A stretch of DNA of 64,000 bases from SCTD01 sp963784675 (GCA_963784675.1 CAWASE010000019.1:1-64000); one strand, 5' to 3'. Positions 26,303-34,657 are shown, numbered from the stretch's first letter. The notes: generated by a model from the letters alone, not told the origin. Numbers and translations are program-made.

Positions 26303-26362
26303 CCAGGTGCGCCGGTGCGCCCCGCCCGAGGACTCCGGACGGGGCCGCACCGCTGCACCTGG
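26303..26362 (-). terminator. Long inverted repeat between the sigma operon and pduO
   Basis: CCAGGTGC-GC-CGGTGC at 26303 and its complement ending at 26362 form a stem with a small internal loop, and the enclosed CCCCG/CGGGG arms extend it. It lies in the 124-base gap after the minus-strand sigma-partner gene and is probably its terminator. No T-run is present. Confidence 0.5.
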
Positions 26363-26389
26363 TGGCGCCTGAGGGGGAGGCTGTGGACC

Positions 26390-27246
26390 TCAGCCGCAGC
26401 CGCTGATGCCGCAGAGCAGGTCGAAGACGGTGCTCTGGAACAGCGGCGGCCGGTCGCCCCGGCCGTCACCGTCGAGCAGCTGGAGCTCGTCGGTGTCCGC
26501 CCCGTAGGCGCGTTCGACGACCGCCACGCCGTCGCCGCCCGGCAGGTGGTCCACCGGCGCGAACGACGCCTGCGGGCTCTGGCGGTACAGCACCTGACCG
26601 GTGCCCGGCACCGGCACGACGACCAGCTCGTCGGCGGTGCCTCCCGGGATGCCGGTCAGCAGTATGGCGACGATCTTCTCGTCGGCCGCGATGGCGGGCT
26701 GCAGCACCGGCTCGGGGTCGCGACCGGGGGTCTGGACGTAGCCGAAGGAGTACGCGGGGCCGGCACCGATCCACGCCTGCAGGACGATGTAGCGCTGCCC
26801 CGCGTCGTTGCCGCCGGTGAACAGCACCGTGTGCCCGACCGTGCCCGCGCCGCTCTGCGGTCCCAGCGCCTGCACAAAAGCGTCCACCGCGGCAGCTTCC
26901 AGGACAGGGTCGGACGTGCCGCGCGTCGGCCAGTCCAGCGCGTTCGCCGGGGCGTCGACGGCGACCGGTCCCGACGACGGGGTGCTGGACGGGATGCGGA
27001 CGGGGTGCTGGACGGGGTGCTGGCCACCTGCTGCGGCAGCGCGCGGTCGTCGCCACCGGTCACCAGCGGGACGGCCAACCCCACGGCGGCGACGGCGACG
27101 ACCACCGCCGCGGTCGACAGCACGGTGCGGTTGCGGCGCATCCGCCGGGCGCGGGTCTGGATGCCGCGCATCGGGTCGGGCGAGGGGGCCAGTGCTGCGG
27201 CCCGCCCGGAAAGGGCGGCCCGAAGCTCGTCGTCGAGGGGGCTCAT
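26390..27246 (-). CDS. Membrane protein paired with SigE-family sigma factor, frameshifted as sequenced
   Basis: Starts with an ATG overlapping the sigma-factor stop (ATGA). An N-terminal cytoplasmic part (about 40 residues, MSPLDDELRAALSGRAAALA) precedes one membrane helix (VLSTAAVVVAVAAVGLAVPLV), then a Ser/Thr/Pro linker and an extracytoplasmic domain of about 190 residues ending in a Cys pair (LLCGISGCG). The linker is encoded by a 12-base repeat. One unit (26994-27004) lacks a base, putting the two parts in different frames; adding it gives 285 residues. The layout is that of a transmembrane anti-sigma or sensor partner, but no zinc anti-sigma motif is seen. Confidence 0.7.
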
Positions 27247-27791
27247 GCGTGCACTCCGGGGATCGAGGTACGGGGGTCGTCGGACAGTCCGGTCGCCAGC
27301 GCCGCGCTGACGCGCAGCTTGGCCAGGGCCTTGGAGGCCGTCGACTTGACCGTCCCGACGGTGATGTCCAGGGCGGCGGCGGTGTCGGCCTCGGAGAGGT
27401 CTTCGTAGTAGCGCAGGACCACGACGGCGCGCTGGCGCCGTGGCAGGGTGGCGAGGGCCTGGACCAGGGCGGCGTGCAGGTCGAGGCGCTGGGCGGTGTC
27501 GCCGGCCTCGTCCGGCCCGGCGCGTTCCGGCAGCGTGTCGGTGAGGTACTCGTCGACCTTGCGCCGCCGCCACCAGGAGGTGCGGGTGTTCAGCATGGCC
27601 CGGCGGACGTACCCGTCCAGGGCCTGGCGGTCGCGGATACGGTCCCAGTGCAGGTAGGTCTTGGCCAGGGCTGTCTGCAGCAGGTCCTCGGCGTCGGCGC
27701 GGTTGCCCGACAGCAGATAGGCCGTCCGCAGCAGCGCTGGTGAGCGGGCGGCGACATAGGTGCGGAAGTCCTCCCGCGCCTTCTCGTCCAC
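27243..27791 (-). CDS. SigE-family (ECF-like) RNA polymerase sigma factor
   Basis: 182 residues: sigma region 2 (FRTYVAARSPALLRTAYLLSGNRADAEDLLQTAL, with promoter-melting segment WDRIRDRQALDGYVRRAMLNTRTSWWRRR) and region 4 (ALATLPRRQRAVVVLRYYEDLSEADTAAALDITVGTVKSTASKALAKLR) with a helix-turn-helix. This is the SigE-family pattern abundant in Streptomyces and relatives. GTG start at 27791. The stop overlaps the ATG of a membrane protein, the typical sigma/partner gene pair. No promoter resembling the twin elements at 34.6 kb was found upstream. Confidence 0.92.
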   Translation of the reverse strand: MDEKAREDFRTYVAARSPALLRTAYLLSGNRADAEDLLQTALAKTYLHWDRIRDRQALDGYVRRAMLNTRTSWWRRRKVDEYLTDTLPERAGPDEAGDTAQRLDLHAALVQALATLPRRQRAVVVLRYYEDLSEADTAAALDITVGTVKSTASKALAKLRVSAALATGLSDDPRTSIPGVHA

Positions 27792-27861
27792 GCTGTTCTC
27801 CTGTCGTCGGGGGGGTCGGACGTTCAGCAGGACGCCGTCCGGGTCTGAGGGGTTGCCTCCC

Positions 27862-27867
27862 TAGACT
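27862..27867 (+). promoter_or_regulatory. -10 box (TAGACT) of a leaderless murA promoter
   Basis: TAGACT ends six bases before the murA ATG. The 82-base gap to the divergent sigma gene holds no other clear element. Confidence 0.6.
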
Positions 27868-27873
27868 GACCCG

Positions 27874-29157
27874 ATGACCGGACCGCAGCGCTTCCTCGTC
27901 TCCGGGGGCGCGCGCCTGGCCGGCACCGTGACCGTCGGTGGCGCCAAGAACAGCGTGCTGAAGCTGATGGCCGCCTCGCTGCTGGCCGAGGGGACGACGG
28001 TGCTCACCAACGTCCCGGACATCCTGGACGTCACCATCATGAGCGAGGTGCTGCGCCGGCTCGGCTGCGACGTCGTCCGGGGCGACGGTGCCGTCTCGCT
28101 GACCGTGCCGGCCGTACCGGGTCACGAGGCGGACTACGACCTGGTGCGCCGGATCAGGGCTTCCATCGCGGTGCTCGGCCCGCTGGTGGCCCGCTGCGGC
28201 GAGGCGAAGGTCGCGTTACCGGGCGGCGACGCGATCGGCTCGCGCGGGCTCGACATGCACGTAGCGGGGCTCATCAAGCTCGGGGCGACGGTCGAGAGCG
28301 AGCACGGCTACCTCATCGCCCGCGCGCCCCGCCTGACCGGGGCCGCCGTGTGGCTCGACTTCCCGAGCGTCGGCGCGACCGAGAACCTGCTGATGGCCGC
28401 CGCGCTGGCCAAGGGCACGACCGTCATCGACAACGCGGCGCGCGAGCCGGAGATCGTCGACCTGTGCCAGATGCTCACGCAGATGGGCGCCCAGATCGGC
28501 GGCGTGGGCAGCAGCACGCTGGAGATCGAGGGGGTCGAGTCGCTGCACCCGGTCGAGCACGAGACGGTGCCCGACCGCATCGTCGCGGGCACCTGGGCCG
28601 TCGCGGCGACGATGACCCGTGGCGACGTCACCGTGCTCGGGGCCCGCCCGGAGCACCTGGAGATGCCGCTGTTCAAGCTGGAGCAGGCCGGCGCCGTCAC
28701 CCGCATCGTCGAGGGCGGGTTCCGCATCACGATGGACCGCCGGCCGACCGCCGTCGACGTCGTGACGCTGCCCTACCCCGGCTTCGCCACCGACTTCCAG
28801 CCGCTGTTCCTCGGGCTGAACACGGTCGCCGAGGGCACCGCGATGATCACCGAGAACGTCTTCGAGTCGCGCTGGATGTTCGTCAACGAGCTGGTCCGGC
28901 TCGGCGCTGACGTCCGCACCGACGGCCACCATGCGGTCGTGCGCGGGCGTGAGCTGTTGTCCGGGGCACCGGTCACCGCGCACGACATCCGCGCCGGGGC
29001 CGGGCTCGTGCTGGCGGGCCTGGTGGCCGACGGGGTCACCGAGGTCACCGAGGTGCACCACATCGACCGGGGCTACGAAGGCTTCGTCGACAAGCTCGTG
29101 GCGCTCGGGGCCGACGTGCGGCGCGAGGCCGTCCCGCCGCAGCCCTGGGAGCTCTGA
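27874..29157 (+). CDS. murA: UDP-GlcNAc 1-carboxyvinyltransferase with Cys-to-Asp active site
   Basis: First committed step of peptidoglycan synthesis: transfers enolpyruvate from PEP to UDP-GlcNAc in the cytoplasm. 427 residues, EPT domain repeated. The N-terminal GGAKNSVLKLMAASLL is the substrate-binding KN motif. The mobile-loop residue that is Cys115 in E. coli is Asp119 here (PGGDAIGSRGLDMH). This substitution occurs in mycobacterial and chlamydial MurA and gives insensitivity to fosfomycin, which alkylates the Cys. Single gene, leaderless promoter. Confidence 0.96.
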   Translation: MTGPQRFLVSGGARLAGTVTVGGAKNSVLKLMAASLLAEGTTVLTNVPDILDVTIMSEVLRRLGCDVVRGDGAVSLTVPAVPGHEADYDLVRRIRASIAVLGPLVARCGEAKVALPGGDAIGSRGLDMHVAGLIKLGATVESEHGYLIARAPRLTGAAVWLDFPSVGATENLLMAAALAKGTTVIDNAAREPEIVDLCQMLTQMGAQIGGVGSSTLEIEGVESLHPVEHETVPDRIVAGTWAVAATMTRGDVTVLGARPEHLEMPLFKLEQAGAVTRIVEGGFRITMDRRPTAVDVVTLPYPGFATDFQPLFLGLNTVAEGTAMITENVFESRWMFVNELVRLGADVRTDGHHAVVRGRELLSGAPVTAHDIRAGAGLVLAGLVADGVTEVTEVHHIDRGYEGFVDKLVALGADVRREAVPPQPWEL

Positions 29158-29191
29158 GTCCGGCAGCCCGGGCCCTGGGACCGCGCTGCGG

Positions 29192-29518
29192 TCAGCTGCT
29201 GACCAGGCCCTGCGCCCGGGCGGCGTCGGAGCGGAACACCAGGACGTCGGTACCGAGCTCGCCGTCACCGAGCGTGCTGCGGATGCCCGCAGCGGCCAGC
29301 ACCTCGCGCAGCATGGCGGCGTCCTCGGGACTGCGGACGGTGGCGATGGTGACCAGCAGCCCGTAGTCGCCGCGGGCCGCGGCCTTGACCAGGCGCTTGG
29401 CGTCGCGTTCGTCGCGGTGATCGGTGGAGAACACCCAGCGGCAGATCAAGATGATCACGCCGAGCGCGGCCGAGACCACCAGCGGACCGAGCAAGAAGTG
29501 GTAGCTCGAGACGATCAC
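29192..29518 (-). CDS. Small membrane protein with DUF2007-like C-terminus
   Basis: GTG at 29518 gives 108 residues. A helix near the N-terminus (FLLGPLVVSAALGVIILICRWVF) is followed by a soluble domain with the pattern LVTIATVRSPEDAAMLREVLAAAGIRSTL, which resembles the DUF2007 putative signal-transducing fold (a ferredoxin-like domain). The start was chosen because a -10 box lies six bases upstream; an upstream start at 29575 would add a basic non-conserved stretch. Converges with murA. Role unknown. Confidence 0.7.
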   Translation of the reverse strand: MIVSSYHFLLGPLVVSAALGVIILICRWVFSTDHRDERDAKRLVKAAARGDYGLLVTIATVRSPEDAAMLREVLAAAGIRSTLGDGELGTDVLVFRSDAARAQGLVSS

Positions 29519-29524
29519 GATCCC

Positions 29525-29530
29525 AGGATA
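29525..29530 (-). promoter_or_regulatory. -10 box (TATCCT) of a leaderless promoter
   Basis: Read on the minus strand, TATCCT is followed by six bases and then the GTG at 29518. Confidence 0.55.
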
Positions 29531-29655
29531 GGCCCGGCGCGCCTTCGCCGCTCGGCCTGTCGGATGTGGGAACAAGGCAACCGGACGCCGTGACCGCGCG
29601 TCTACCCCGATGAGGCGAGCCGTTCGGGCACGACCGGTCGACGTGGAGGCGCAGC

Positions 29656-30006
29656 GTGGGGTCCCGACCGAGCAACCCGCCTGCCTTCGGGCTGACCGAC
29701 GTCGCCCGGGGCCATCTGCTGGCGCTCGCCGGCCGGCTCGACGTGCACAGTGCCGCCGACGTGCGGCTCGCGCTCGCGGACGCCGTCGAGCACGGCGACG
29801 ACGACCTCGTCCTGGACCTGTCGGCGCTCGATGCCGTCGACGCCACCGGCCTCGGCGTCCTGGTCGGCGCGCACCGGCACGCCGGGCGGGCAGGGCGCAC
29901 GCTCGTGCTGCGCGACGTGCCGCAGCAGGTCGGGCGGCTGCTGCGGGTCACCCGCCTGGACCGGGTGCTCCACCAGGACCGCCACGACGAGCCCCGCAGC
30001 GCCTGA
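29656..30006 (+). CDS. STAS-domain anti-anti-sigma factor-like protein
   Basis: 116 residues with a single STAS domain: LTDVARGHLLALAGRLDVHSAADVR at the start, and DLSALDAVDATGLGVLVGAHRHA for the phospho-acceptor region. In SpoIIAA-type antagonists the acceptor Ser is in DSSGLG or DSTGLG; here the position reads DATGLG, so only the Thr could be phosphorylated. The C-terminal segment (LRVTRLDRVL) is typical. GTG start behind a gtggagg site. No anti-sigma kinase is adjacent, so its partner is elsewhere. Confidence 0.85.
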   Translation: MGSRPSNPPAFGLTDVARGHLLALAGRLDVHSAADVRLALADAVEHGDDDLVLDLSALDAVDATGLGVLVGAHRHAGRAGRTLVLRDVPQQVGRLLRVTRLDRVLHQDRHDEPRSA

Positions 30007-30044
30007 GCGTTCAGACCGCCCGGCCGGGCGCCGACGACGTCAGG

Positions 30045-30881
30045 GTGGAGCACCCGGCGTACTTCGACCCGGTCACGGTGGCGCCGCGGGCGCCCGGACC
30101 GCTCCCGCTGCCGTCGGACCGACGGCGGGCAGGCGGCGGGACGGTCCTGGTCCTGGTGCTGGTGCTCGTTCTGGTGGTCGCGTCGGCCGTCCTCGCGCAG
30201 TCGGCTCGCGCGCGCGGCGCCGCGCTCGGGACGGTCGTCGCCGTCGACCAACCGGCAGCGGCCGCCGCCGGGTGGGGCGCGACCTACGTCGATGCGGCCG
30301 GACGCCCCGGTCGCTGGGACCCGTGCCAGCCGATCCACTACGTGGTGAACGAGCGCTCGGCTCCGGTGAGCGCTCGGGCTGACCTGGACGAGGCCCTCCG
30401 CCGGCTGAGCGCGGCCAGCGGGCTGCAGTTCGTCGACGACGGGGCGAGCGAGGAGGTCCCGGCGCGCGGTCGGGCGTCCTACCAGCCTGCGCGGTACGGC
30501 CGACGGTGGGCGCCGCTGCTCATCGCCTGGGTCTCGTCCGGGTCGGCCGACGTCGGTCTGGACGGTCGTTCGGTCGGGGTGAGCATCGCTGCCGCCGTCC
30601 CCGGTACCGCAGGCCCGCACCTGGTGAGCGGACTGGTGGCGCTCGATGCCGGCCAGCCGCTGCCGTCGGGCTTCGGGCCGGGCACGACCCAGGGCGAGGT
30701 GCTGCTGCACGAGCTGGCGCACGCCGTCGGGCTCGGGCACGTGCTCGACGCCACGCAGGTCATGTACCCGCAGACCACCCACAGCGAGTCGGTCTTCGGG
30801 GCCGGCGACCGGGCCGGACTGGCTGCGGTGGGGGCGGCGGCGGGCTGCTATGCCGCCCCGGCTGCGGCGGACGTGGGCTGA
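30045..30881 (+). CDS. Membrane-anchored zinc metalloprotease, matrixin-like
   Basis: 278 residues: a short cytoplasmic N-terminus, one strongly hydrophobic Val/Leu helix (about residues 32-48), then an extracellular domain. The zinc site is HELAHAVGLGH (about residue 223), the HExxHxxGxxH pattern of metzincins, followed by a Met (VMYPQ) at Met-turn distance, as in M10/M12 enzymes. Two cysteines (WDPCQP and AGCYA) may form a disulphide. The substrate is unknown. GTG at 30045 is the best start. It follows the STAS gene by 38 bases. Confidence 0.8.
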   Translation: MEHPAYFDPVTVAPRAPGPLPLPSDRRRAGGGTVLVLVLVLVLVVASAVLAQSARARGAALGTVVAVDQPAAAAAGWGATYVDAAGRPGRWDPCQPIHYVVNERSAPVSARADLDEALRRLSAASGLQFVDDGASEEVPARGRASYQPARYGRRWAPLLIAWVSSGSADVGLDGRSVGVSIAAAVPGTAGPHLVSGLVALDAGQPLPSGFGPGTTQGEVLLHELAHAVGLGHVLDATQVMYPQTTHSESVFGAGDRAGLAAVGAAAGCYAAPAAADVG

Positions 30882-30892
30882 GCCCGGCGCTC

Positions 30893-30898
30893 TAGACT
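30893..30898 (+). promoter_or_regulatory. -10 box (TAGACT) of a leaderless meaA promoter
   Basis: TAGACT ends six bases before the meaA ATG, the same sequence and spacing as at murA. No cobalamin riboswitch can precede the gene, because the promoter lies immediately at the start codon. Confidence 0.6.
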
Positions 30899-30904
30899 CC
30901 GCCC

Positions 30905-32953
30905 ATGACGGAGCGCGTGCAGTCCATCGGTTCCGAGGTGCCGGCAGCGGAGGGCGCCGCGCGGCCTGAGCGCGGAAAGCCCTGGGTGATGCGTACCTAC
31001 GCCGGGCACTCGACGCCGAAGGACTCCAACGCGCTGTACCGGCGCAACCTGGAGAAGGGGCAGACCGGCCTCAGTGTCGCCTTCGACCTCCCGACCCAGA
31101 CCGGCTACGACCCCGACGACGAGCTGGCCCGCGGCGAGGTCGGCAAGGTCGGCGTGCCCGTGACGCACCTGGGTGACATGCGGGCGCTGTTCGACAGCAT
31201 CCCGCTGGACACCATGAACACCTCGATGACCATCAACGCGACCGCGATGTGGCTGCTGGCCCTCTACCAGGCCGTCGCCGAGGAGCAGGGCGCCGACGCC
31301 TCGCAGCTGGCCGGCACGACGCAGAACGACATCATCAAGGAGTACCTCTCCCGCGGGACGTACGTCTTCCCGCCCGGGCCTTCGCTCCGCCTGATCACCG
31401 ACATGGTGGCCTACACGGTCACCGCGGTGCCCAAGTGGAACCCGATCAACATCTGCAGCTACCACCTGCAGGAGGCCGGGGCGACCCCCGTCCAGGAGAT
31501 CTCCTACGCGCTGTGCACCGCGATCGCCGTCCTGGACGCCGTCCAGGCGGCAGGTCAGGTGCCCGCGGAGCGATTCGGTGAGGTCTGTGCGCGGATCTCC
31601 TTCTTCGTCAACGCAGGGGTGCGGTTCGTGGAGGAGATGTGCAAGATGCGCGCCTTCACCCAGCTCTGGGACGAGCTGCTGGCCGACCGCTACGGCATCA
31701 CCGACGCCAAGCAGCGGCGCTTCCGCTACGGCGTGCAGGTCAACTCGCTCGGCCTGACCGAGGCGCAGCCGGAGAACAACGTCCAGCGCATCGTCCTGGA
31801 GATGCTCGGCGTGACGCTCAGCAAGGACGCCCGGGCCCGGGCCGTGCAGCTGCCGGCCTGGAACGAGGCGCTCGGGCTGCCGCGGCCGTGGGACCAGCAG
31901 TGGTCGCTGCGCCTGCAGCAGGTGCTGGCCTTCGAGACCGACCTGCTCGAGTACGACGACCTGTTCACCGGTTCGGTCGTCGTGGAGGCCAAGGTCGCCG
32001 AGCTCAAGACGCAGGTGCTGGCCGAGGTCGACCGGGTGCAGGCCATGGGCGGGGCCGTCGCGGCGGTCGAGTCCGGCTACATGAAGAGCGCGCTGGTGAG
32101 CTCGCACGCCGAGCGCCGTCGCCGGATCGAGGCGGGGGAGGACGTCGTCGTCGGGGTGAACCGCTTCACCACCACCGAGGACAACCCGCTGCTGGCCGAC
32201 ATCGACGGCGCGATCATGACCGTCGACCACGCGGTGGAGCAGCACGCCATCGATGCCGTCAAGGCCTGGCGCGAGCAGCGCGACGCGAGTGCGGTCGACG
32301 AGGCGCTCCGCGCGCTCCGCGACGCTGCCAAGACCGACGTCAACCTGATGGCGGCCACGGTCGCGTGCGCCAAGGTGGGCGTCACCACCGGTGAGTGGGC
32401 CGGCGCGCTGCGCGAGGTGTTCGGCGAGTACCGCGCGCCCACGGGCGTGTCCGCCGCGAGCGCGAGGGGCGAGGCCGGCGAGGCGATCGCGGCCGTCCGC
32501 CGAGCGGTGCAGCAGACCGGCGAAGAGCTCGGCGTGCGGCTGCGCTTCCTGGTCGGCAAGCCGGGCCTGGACGGGCACAGCAACGGCGCCGAGCAGATCG
32601 CCGTGCGGGCCCGCGACTGCGGCTTCGAGGTCGTCTACCAGGGCATCCGGCTGACCGCCGGCCAGATCGTCAGCGCCGCCGTCGAAGAGGACGTGCACGT
32701 CATCGGCCTGTCGATCCTGTCCGGCTCGCACATGGAGGCGGTGCCGGCCGTGCTCGCCGGGCTCCGCGATGCGGGCATCGGCGAGGTGCCGGTGGTCGTC
32801 GGCGGCATCATCCCCGACGCCGACGCACGGCGGCTCAAGGAGCAGGGCGTCGCCGCCGTCTACACGCCCAAGGACTTCGAGCTCACGGCCATCATGCGCT
32901 CGGTGGTCGAGGTCGTCCGAGCCGCCAACGGGCTCGAGCCGCTGGCCGGCTGA
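30905..32953 (+). CDS. meaA: Ethylmalonyl-CoA mutase / MeaA, B12-dependent
   Basis: 682 residues: an acyl-CoA mutase TIM barrel (about 20-530; QTGLSVAFDLPTQTGYDPDD, TQNDIIKEYLSRGTYVFPP) fused to a C-terminal B12-binding domain with the DxHxxG motif (GLDGHSNGAEQ, His558) and the SxL and GG motifs (SILSGSH, VVVGGIIP). The single-chain form, and sequence nearly identical in long stretches to streptomycete MeaA as I remember it, separate it from two-subunit methylmalonyl-CoA mutase. In the ethylmalonyl-CoA pathway it converts (2R)-ethylmalonyl-CoA to methylsuccinyl-CoA. Other pathway enzymes and B12 helpers lie in this window. Confidence 0.9.
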   Translation: MTERVQSIGSEVPAAEGAARPERGKPWVMRTYAGHSTPKDSNALYRRNLEKGQTGLSVAFDLPTQTGYDPDDELARGEVGKVGVPVTHLGDMRALFDSIPLDTMNTSMTINATAMWLLALYQAVAEEQGADASQLAGTTQNDIIKEYLSRGTYVFPPGPSLRLITDMVAYTVTAVPKWNPINICSYHLQEAGATPVQEISYALCTAIAVLDAVQAAGQVPAERFGEVCARISFFVNAGVRFVEEMCKMRAFTQLWDELLADRYGITDAKQRRFRYGVQVNSLGLTEAQPENNVQRIVLEMLGVTLSKDARARAVQLPAWNEALGLPRPWDQQWSLRLQQVLAFETDLLEYDDLFTGSVVVEAKVAELKTQVLAEVDRVQAMGGAVAAVESGYMKSALVSSHAERRRRIEAGEDVVVGVNRFTTTEDNPLLADIDGAIMTVDHAVEQHAIDAVKAWREQRDASAVDEALRALRDAAKTDVNLMAATVACAKVGVTTGEWAGALREVFGEYRAPTGVSAASARGEAGEAIAAVRRAVQQTGEELGVRLRFLVGKPGLDGHSNGAEQIAVRARDCGFEVVYQGIRLTAGQIVSAAVEEDVHVIGLSILSGSHMEAVPAVLAGLRDAGIGEVPVVVGGIIPDADARRLKEQGVAAVYTPKDFELTAIMRSVVEVVRAANGLEPLAG

Positions 32954-32999
32954 AGGCTCCGGGCGGGCGCGCCGCCGACCGAGGCCGCACGCTGGGCGG

Positions 33000-33293
33000 G
33001 TGATCGAACCGTATGAGTGCCGACTGCCGCGGGAGCGGGTACCGGACTTCCTGTCGGGGCTGGGCGCCGCGCTGGGCGAGCCGCTGGACCTGGACGACGT
33101 GCTGGACCGCCTGCTGGACAGCGACCTCGCCCGCGGCCGCTGGCTGGTGCTCCCTCTGGGTGGGCCGCTGACGGTGTCGATGGCCGCAGAGCGCGGCACC
33201 GGCAGCGTCGAGGTCCGCGCGCGGCCGACGGGCCCCGGCGCGGACGAGCTCATCACCCTGCTGGGTCCGCTCGGAGCCGTCTACAGCCGCTGA
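33000..33293 (+). CDS. Small hypothetical protein, 97 aa
   Basis: GTG at 33000, 46 bases after meaA. Acidic, Leu-rich protein with no signal peptide or membrane helix; two amphipathic stretches (FLSGLGAALGEPLDLDDVLDRLL and DELITLLGPLGAVY) suggest a small alpha/beta fold. I recognise no family. CACGCT lies six bases before the GTG, a weak relative of the leaderless promoters seen elsewhere. Codon use is like its neighbours, so it is probably a real gene. Confidence 0.55.
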   Translation: MIEPYECRLPRERVPDFLSGLGAALGEPLDLDDVLDRLLDSDLARGRWLVLPLGGPLTVSMAAERGTGSVEVRARPTGPGADELITLLGPLGAVYSR

Positions 33294-33302
33294 CCGTGGC
33301 GG

Positions 33303-34067
33303 TCATCCGAGCGTGCGCGTGACGGCGCCTTCGCGGACGTCGACCAGCTCGTCCGCCGGGCCGACCCCGGTGCTCTGCACCCGGTACCTGCCGGTATCCA
33401 GCCCGTCGACCCGCCAGGTGCCGTCGGCGCGGACGCGGCTGGCGAAGACCGGTCCCTCCGGGCGCGACTGCGGTCCGGCGTCGACCAGTCGGACCAGGCG
33501 CACGTCCTGACCCGCCAGGTCGACGGCGACCCGTCCCTCCACCACGCCGCCGGGCGGCAGCACCACGGACACGACGGTGCCGCAGGCTGTCGCGGTAGGG
33601 AGCCTTCGCCAGGCGACATCTGCCGCGCCCGGGCTGCGCTCCAGGATCGGGTCGTCGCGGCGGGACGGCACGTAGGAGGCCAGCAGCAGCTCGTTCCGGC
33701 AGGGCGCGGAGAAGCGGCCGTCGACGTCGGTGCGGTCCAGCAGCTCGCCCAGCTCTCGCGGCAGGACGCGGATGCCGGCCAGCGGCCGGCCGGAGCGGTC
33801 CAGCACGACACCGACGATGCGGCCCGCGACCGGAGCCGGTGCCGGCGCCGCCGGTGCCGCCGGTGCGACCAGGCGGTCCGACGGTGTGCCGCCGGCGAGC
33901 AGCAGCGGCACTGCGGTGCCGACTCCCGCCACGGCCACCACCGCAGCCGCGACGGCTACCCCGGCGCGACGGCGTCGCCGCAGGCCGTCACGGCGTGCGC
34001 GGGCGAGCCCGTCGACGGGCACGGGCAGGGTCGCGAACCGGCGTGGTCGCGACCTTCCGGGGGTCAT
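33303..34067 (-). CDS. Membrane-anchored carboxypeptidase-regulatory-like domain protein
   Basis: 254 residues, coupled to the upstream sigma gene by an ATGA overlap. A very basic cytoplasmic N-terminus (about 38 residues) precedes one membrane helix (AGVAVAAAVVAVAGVGTAVPLLL), an Ala/Pro linker, and then two beta-rich modules. The first (GRIVGVVLDRSGRPLAGIRVL, with DVDGRFSAP) matches the carboxypeptidase regulatory-like/CNA-B fold; the second (GTWRVDGLDTGRYRVQS) repeats the pattern. In place of a known anti-sigma domain it has this basic tail. The position suggests it senses or transmits an envelope signal to the sigma factor. Confidence 0.7.
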   Translation of the reverse strand: MTPGRSRPRRFATLPVPVDGLARARRDGLRRRRRAGVAVAAAVVAVAGVGTAVPLLLAGGTPSDRLVAPAAPAAPAPAPVAGRIVGVVLDRSGRPLAGIRVLPRELGELLDRTDVDGRFSAPCRNELLLASYVPSRRDDPILERSPGAADVAWRRLPTATACGTVVSVVLPPGGVVEGRVAVDLAGQDVRLVRLVDAGPQSRPEGPVFASRVRADGTWRVDGLDTGRYRVQSTGVGPADELVDVREGAVTRTLG

Positions 34068-34588
34068 GGCGCCAGCCCTTCGGCCAGCAGCGCACGCGCC
34101 TCCGACAGCCGCCGCTTGACGGTGCCGGCGGGACGTCGCAGGGCGACGGCGACCTCGGCCACCGGCAGGTCGGCGTAGTAGTGCAGCAGCACCACGTCAC
34201 GCAGTCGGGGCGGCAGCCGCTCGACCGCGTCCAGCACCGTCACGTCCGGTGGCCCCGCGTCGGCGCCGACCAGGTCCGGGAAAGCCGCGACCTCCGTCCG
34301 TCGTCGTCGCCAGCGGTCGCGGGCCAGGTTCGAGACGATCCGGTAGGCGTACGGGCGGGGCTCTCGCAGCAGCCCCCACCGCACATAGACGCGCACCAGC
34401 GCCTCCTGCGCGAGATCCTCGGCGACGGTCCGCTCGCCGACCAGCGAGAGCGCGTACCCGGCCAGGTCGCCGTAGGTGTCGAGGTAGAAGGCGTCGTAGC
34501 TGTCCGACACCCTGAGTCCGATCCCTTCGGCGGAGGAGCTGCGCCCAGCGTCGCAGAGGGTCGGCCGGCGTGCCGCGACGACGGTCAT
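34064..34588 (-). CDS. SigE-family (ECF-like) RNA polymerase sigma factor
   Basis: 174 residues. Region 2 (YDAFYLDTYGDLAGYALSLVGERTVAEDLAQEALVRVYVRW, then PRPYAYRIVSNLARDRWRRRR) and region 4 (AVERLPPRLRDVVLLHYYADLPVAEVAVALRRPAGTVKRRLSEARALL) are complete. ATG at 34588 is favoured over GTG at 34510, because a GAACC-N16-CGTGG promoter ends exactly seven bases upstream, mirrored on the other strand for the divergent gene. The promoter pair suggests autoregulation. The stop overlaps the ATG of its probable membrane partner. Confidence 0.92.
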   Translation of the reverse strand: MTVVAARRPTLCDAGRSSSAEGIGLRVSDSYDAFYLDTYGDLAGYALSLVGERTVAEDLAQEALVRVYVRWGLLREPRPYAYRIVSNLARDRWRRRRTEVAAFPDLVGADAGPPDVTVLDAVERLPPRLRDVVLLHYYADLPVAEVAVALRRPAGTVKRRLSEARALLAEGLAP

Positions 34589-34595
34589 GTCTGCA

Positions 34596-34650
34596 CCACG
34601 CGCCGAGGTGCCGAACGGTTCGCCGAACCCGCGAGGGGGTTCAGGCGTGG
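34596..34650. promoter_or_regulatory. Mirror-image divergent ECF-type promoters (GAACC-N16-CGTGG)
   Basis: Plus strand: GAACC 34625-34629, 16 bases, CGTGG 34646-34650, 7 bases, ATG 34658. Minus strand: GAACC 34621-34617, 16 bases, CGTGG 34600-34596, 7 bases, ATG 34588. The two -35 elements are only three bases apart and form GGTTC-GCC-GAACC. GAAC/CGT is the usual shape of ECF-sigma promoters. The short distance to each ATG implies leaderless transcripts. Confidence 0.75.
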
Positions 34651-34657
34651 TGCAGGC

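Noticed and set aside
30882..30904. Cobalamin riboswitch before meaA
   Set aside because: Only 23 bases separate the genes and the -10 box lies six bases from the ATG, leaving no room for a leader. None was recognised before the adenosyltransferase either.
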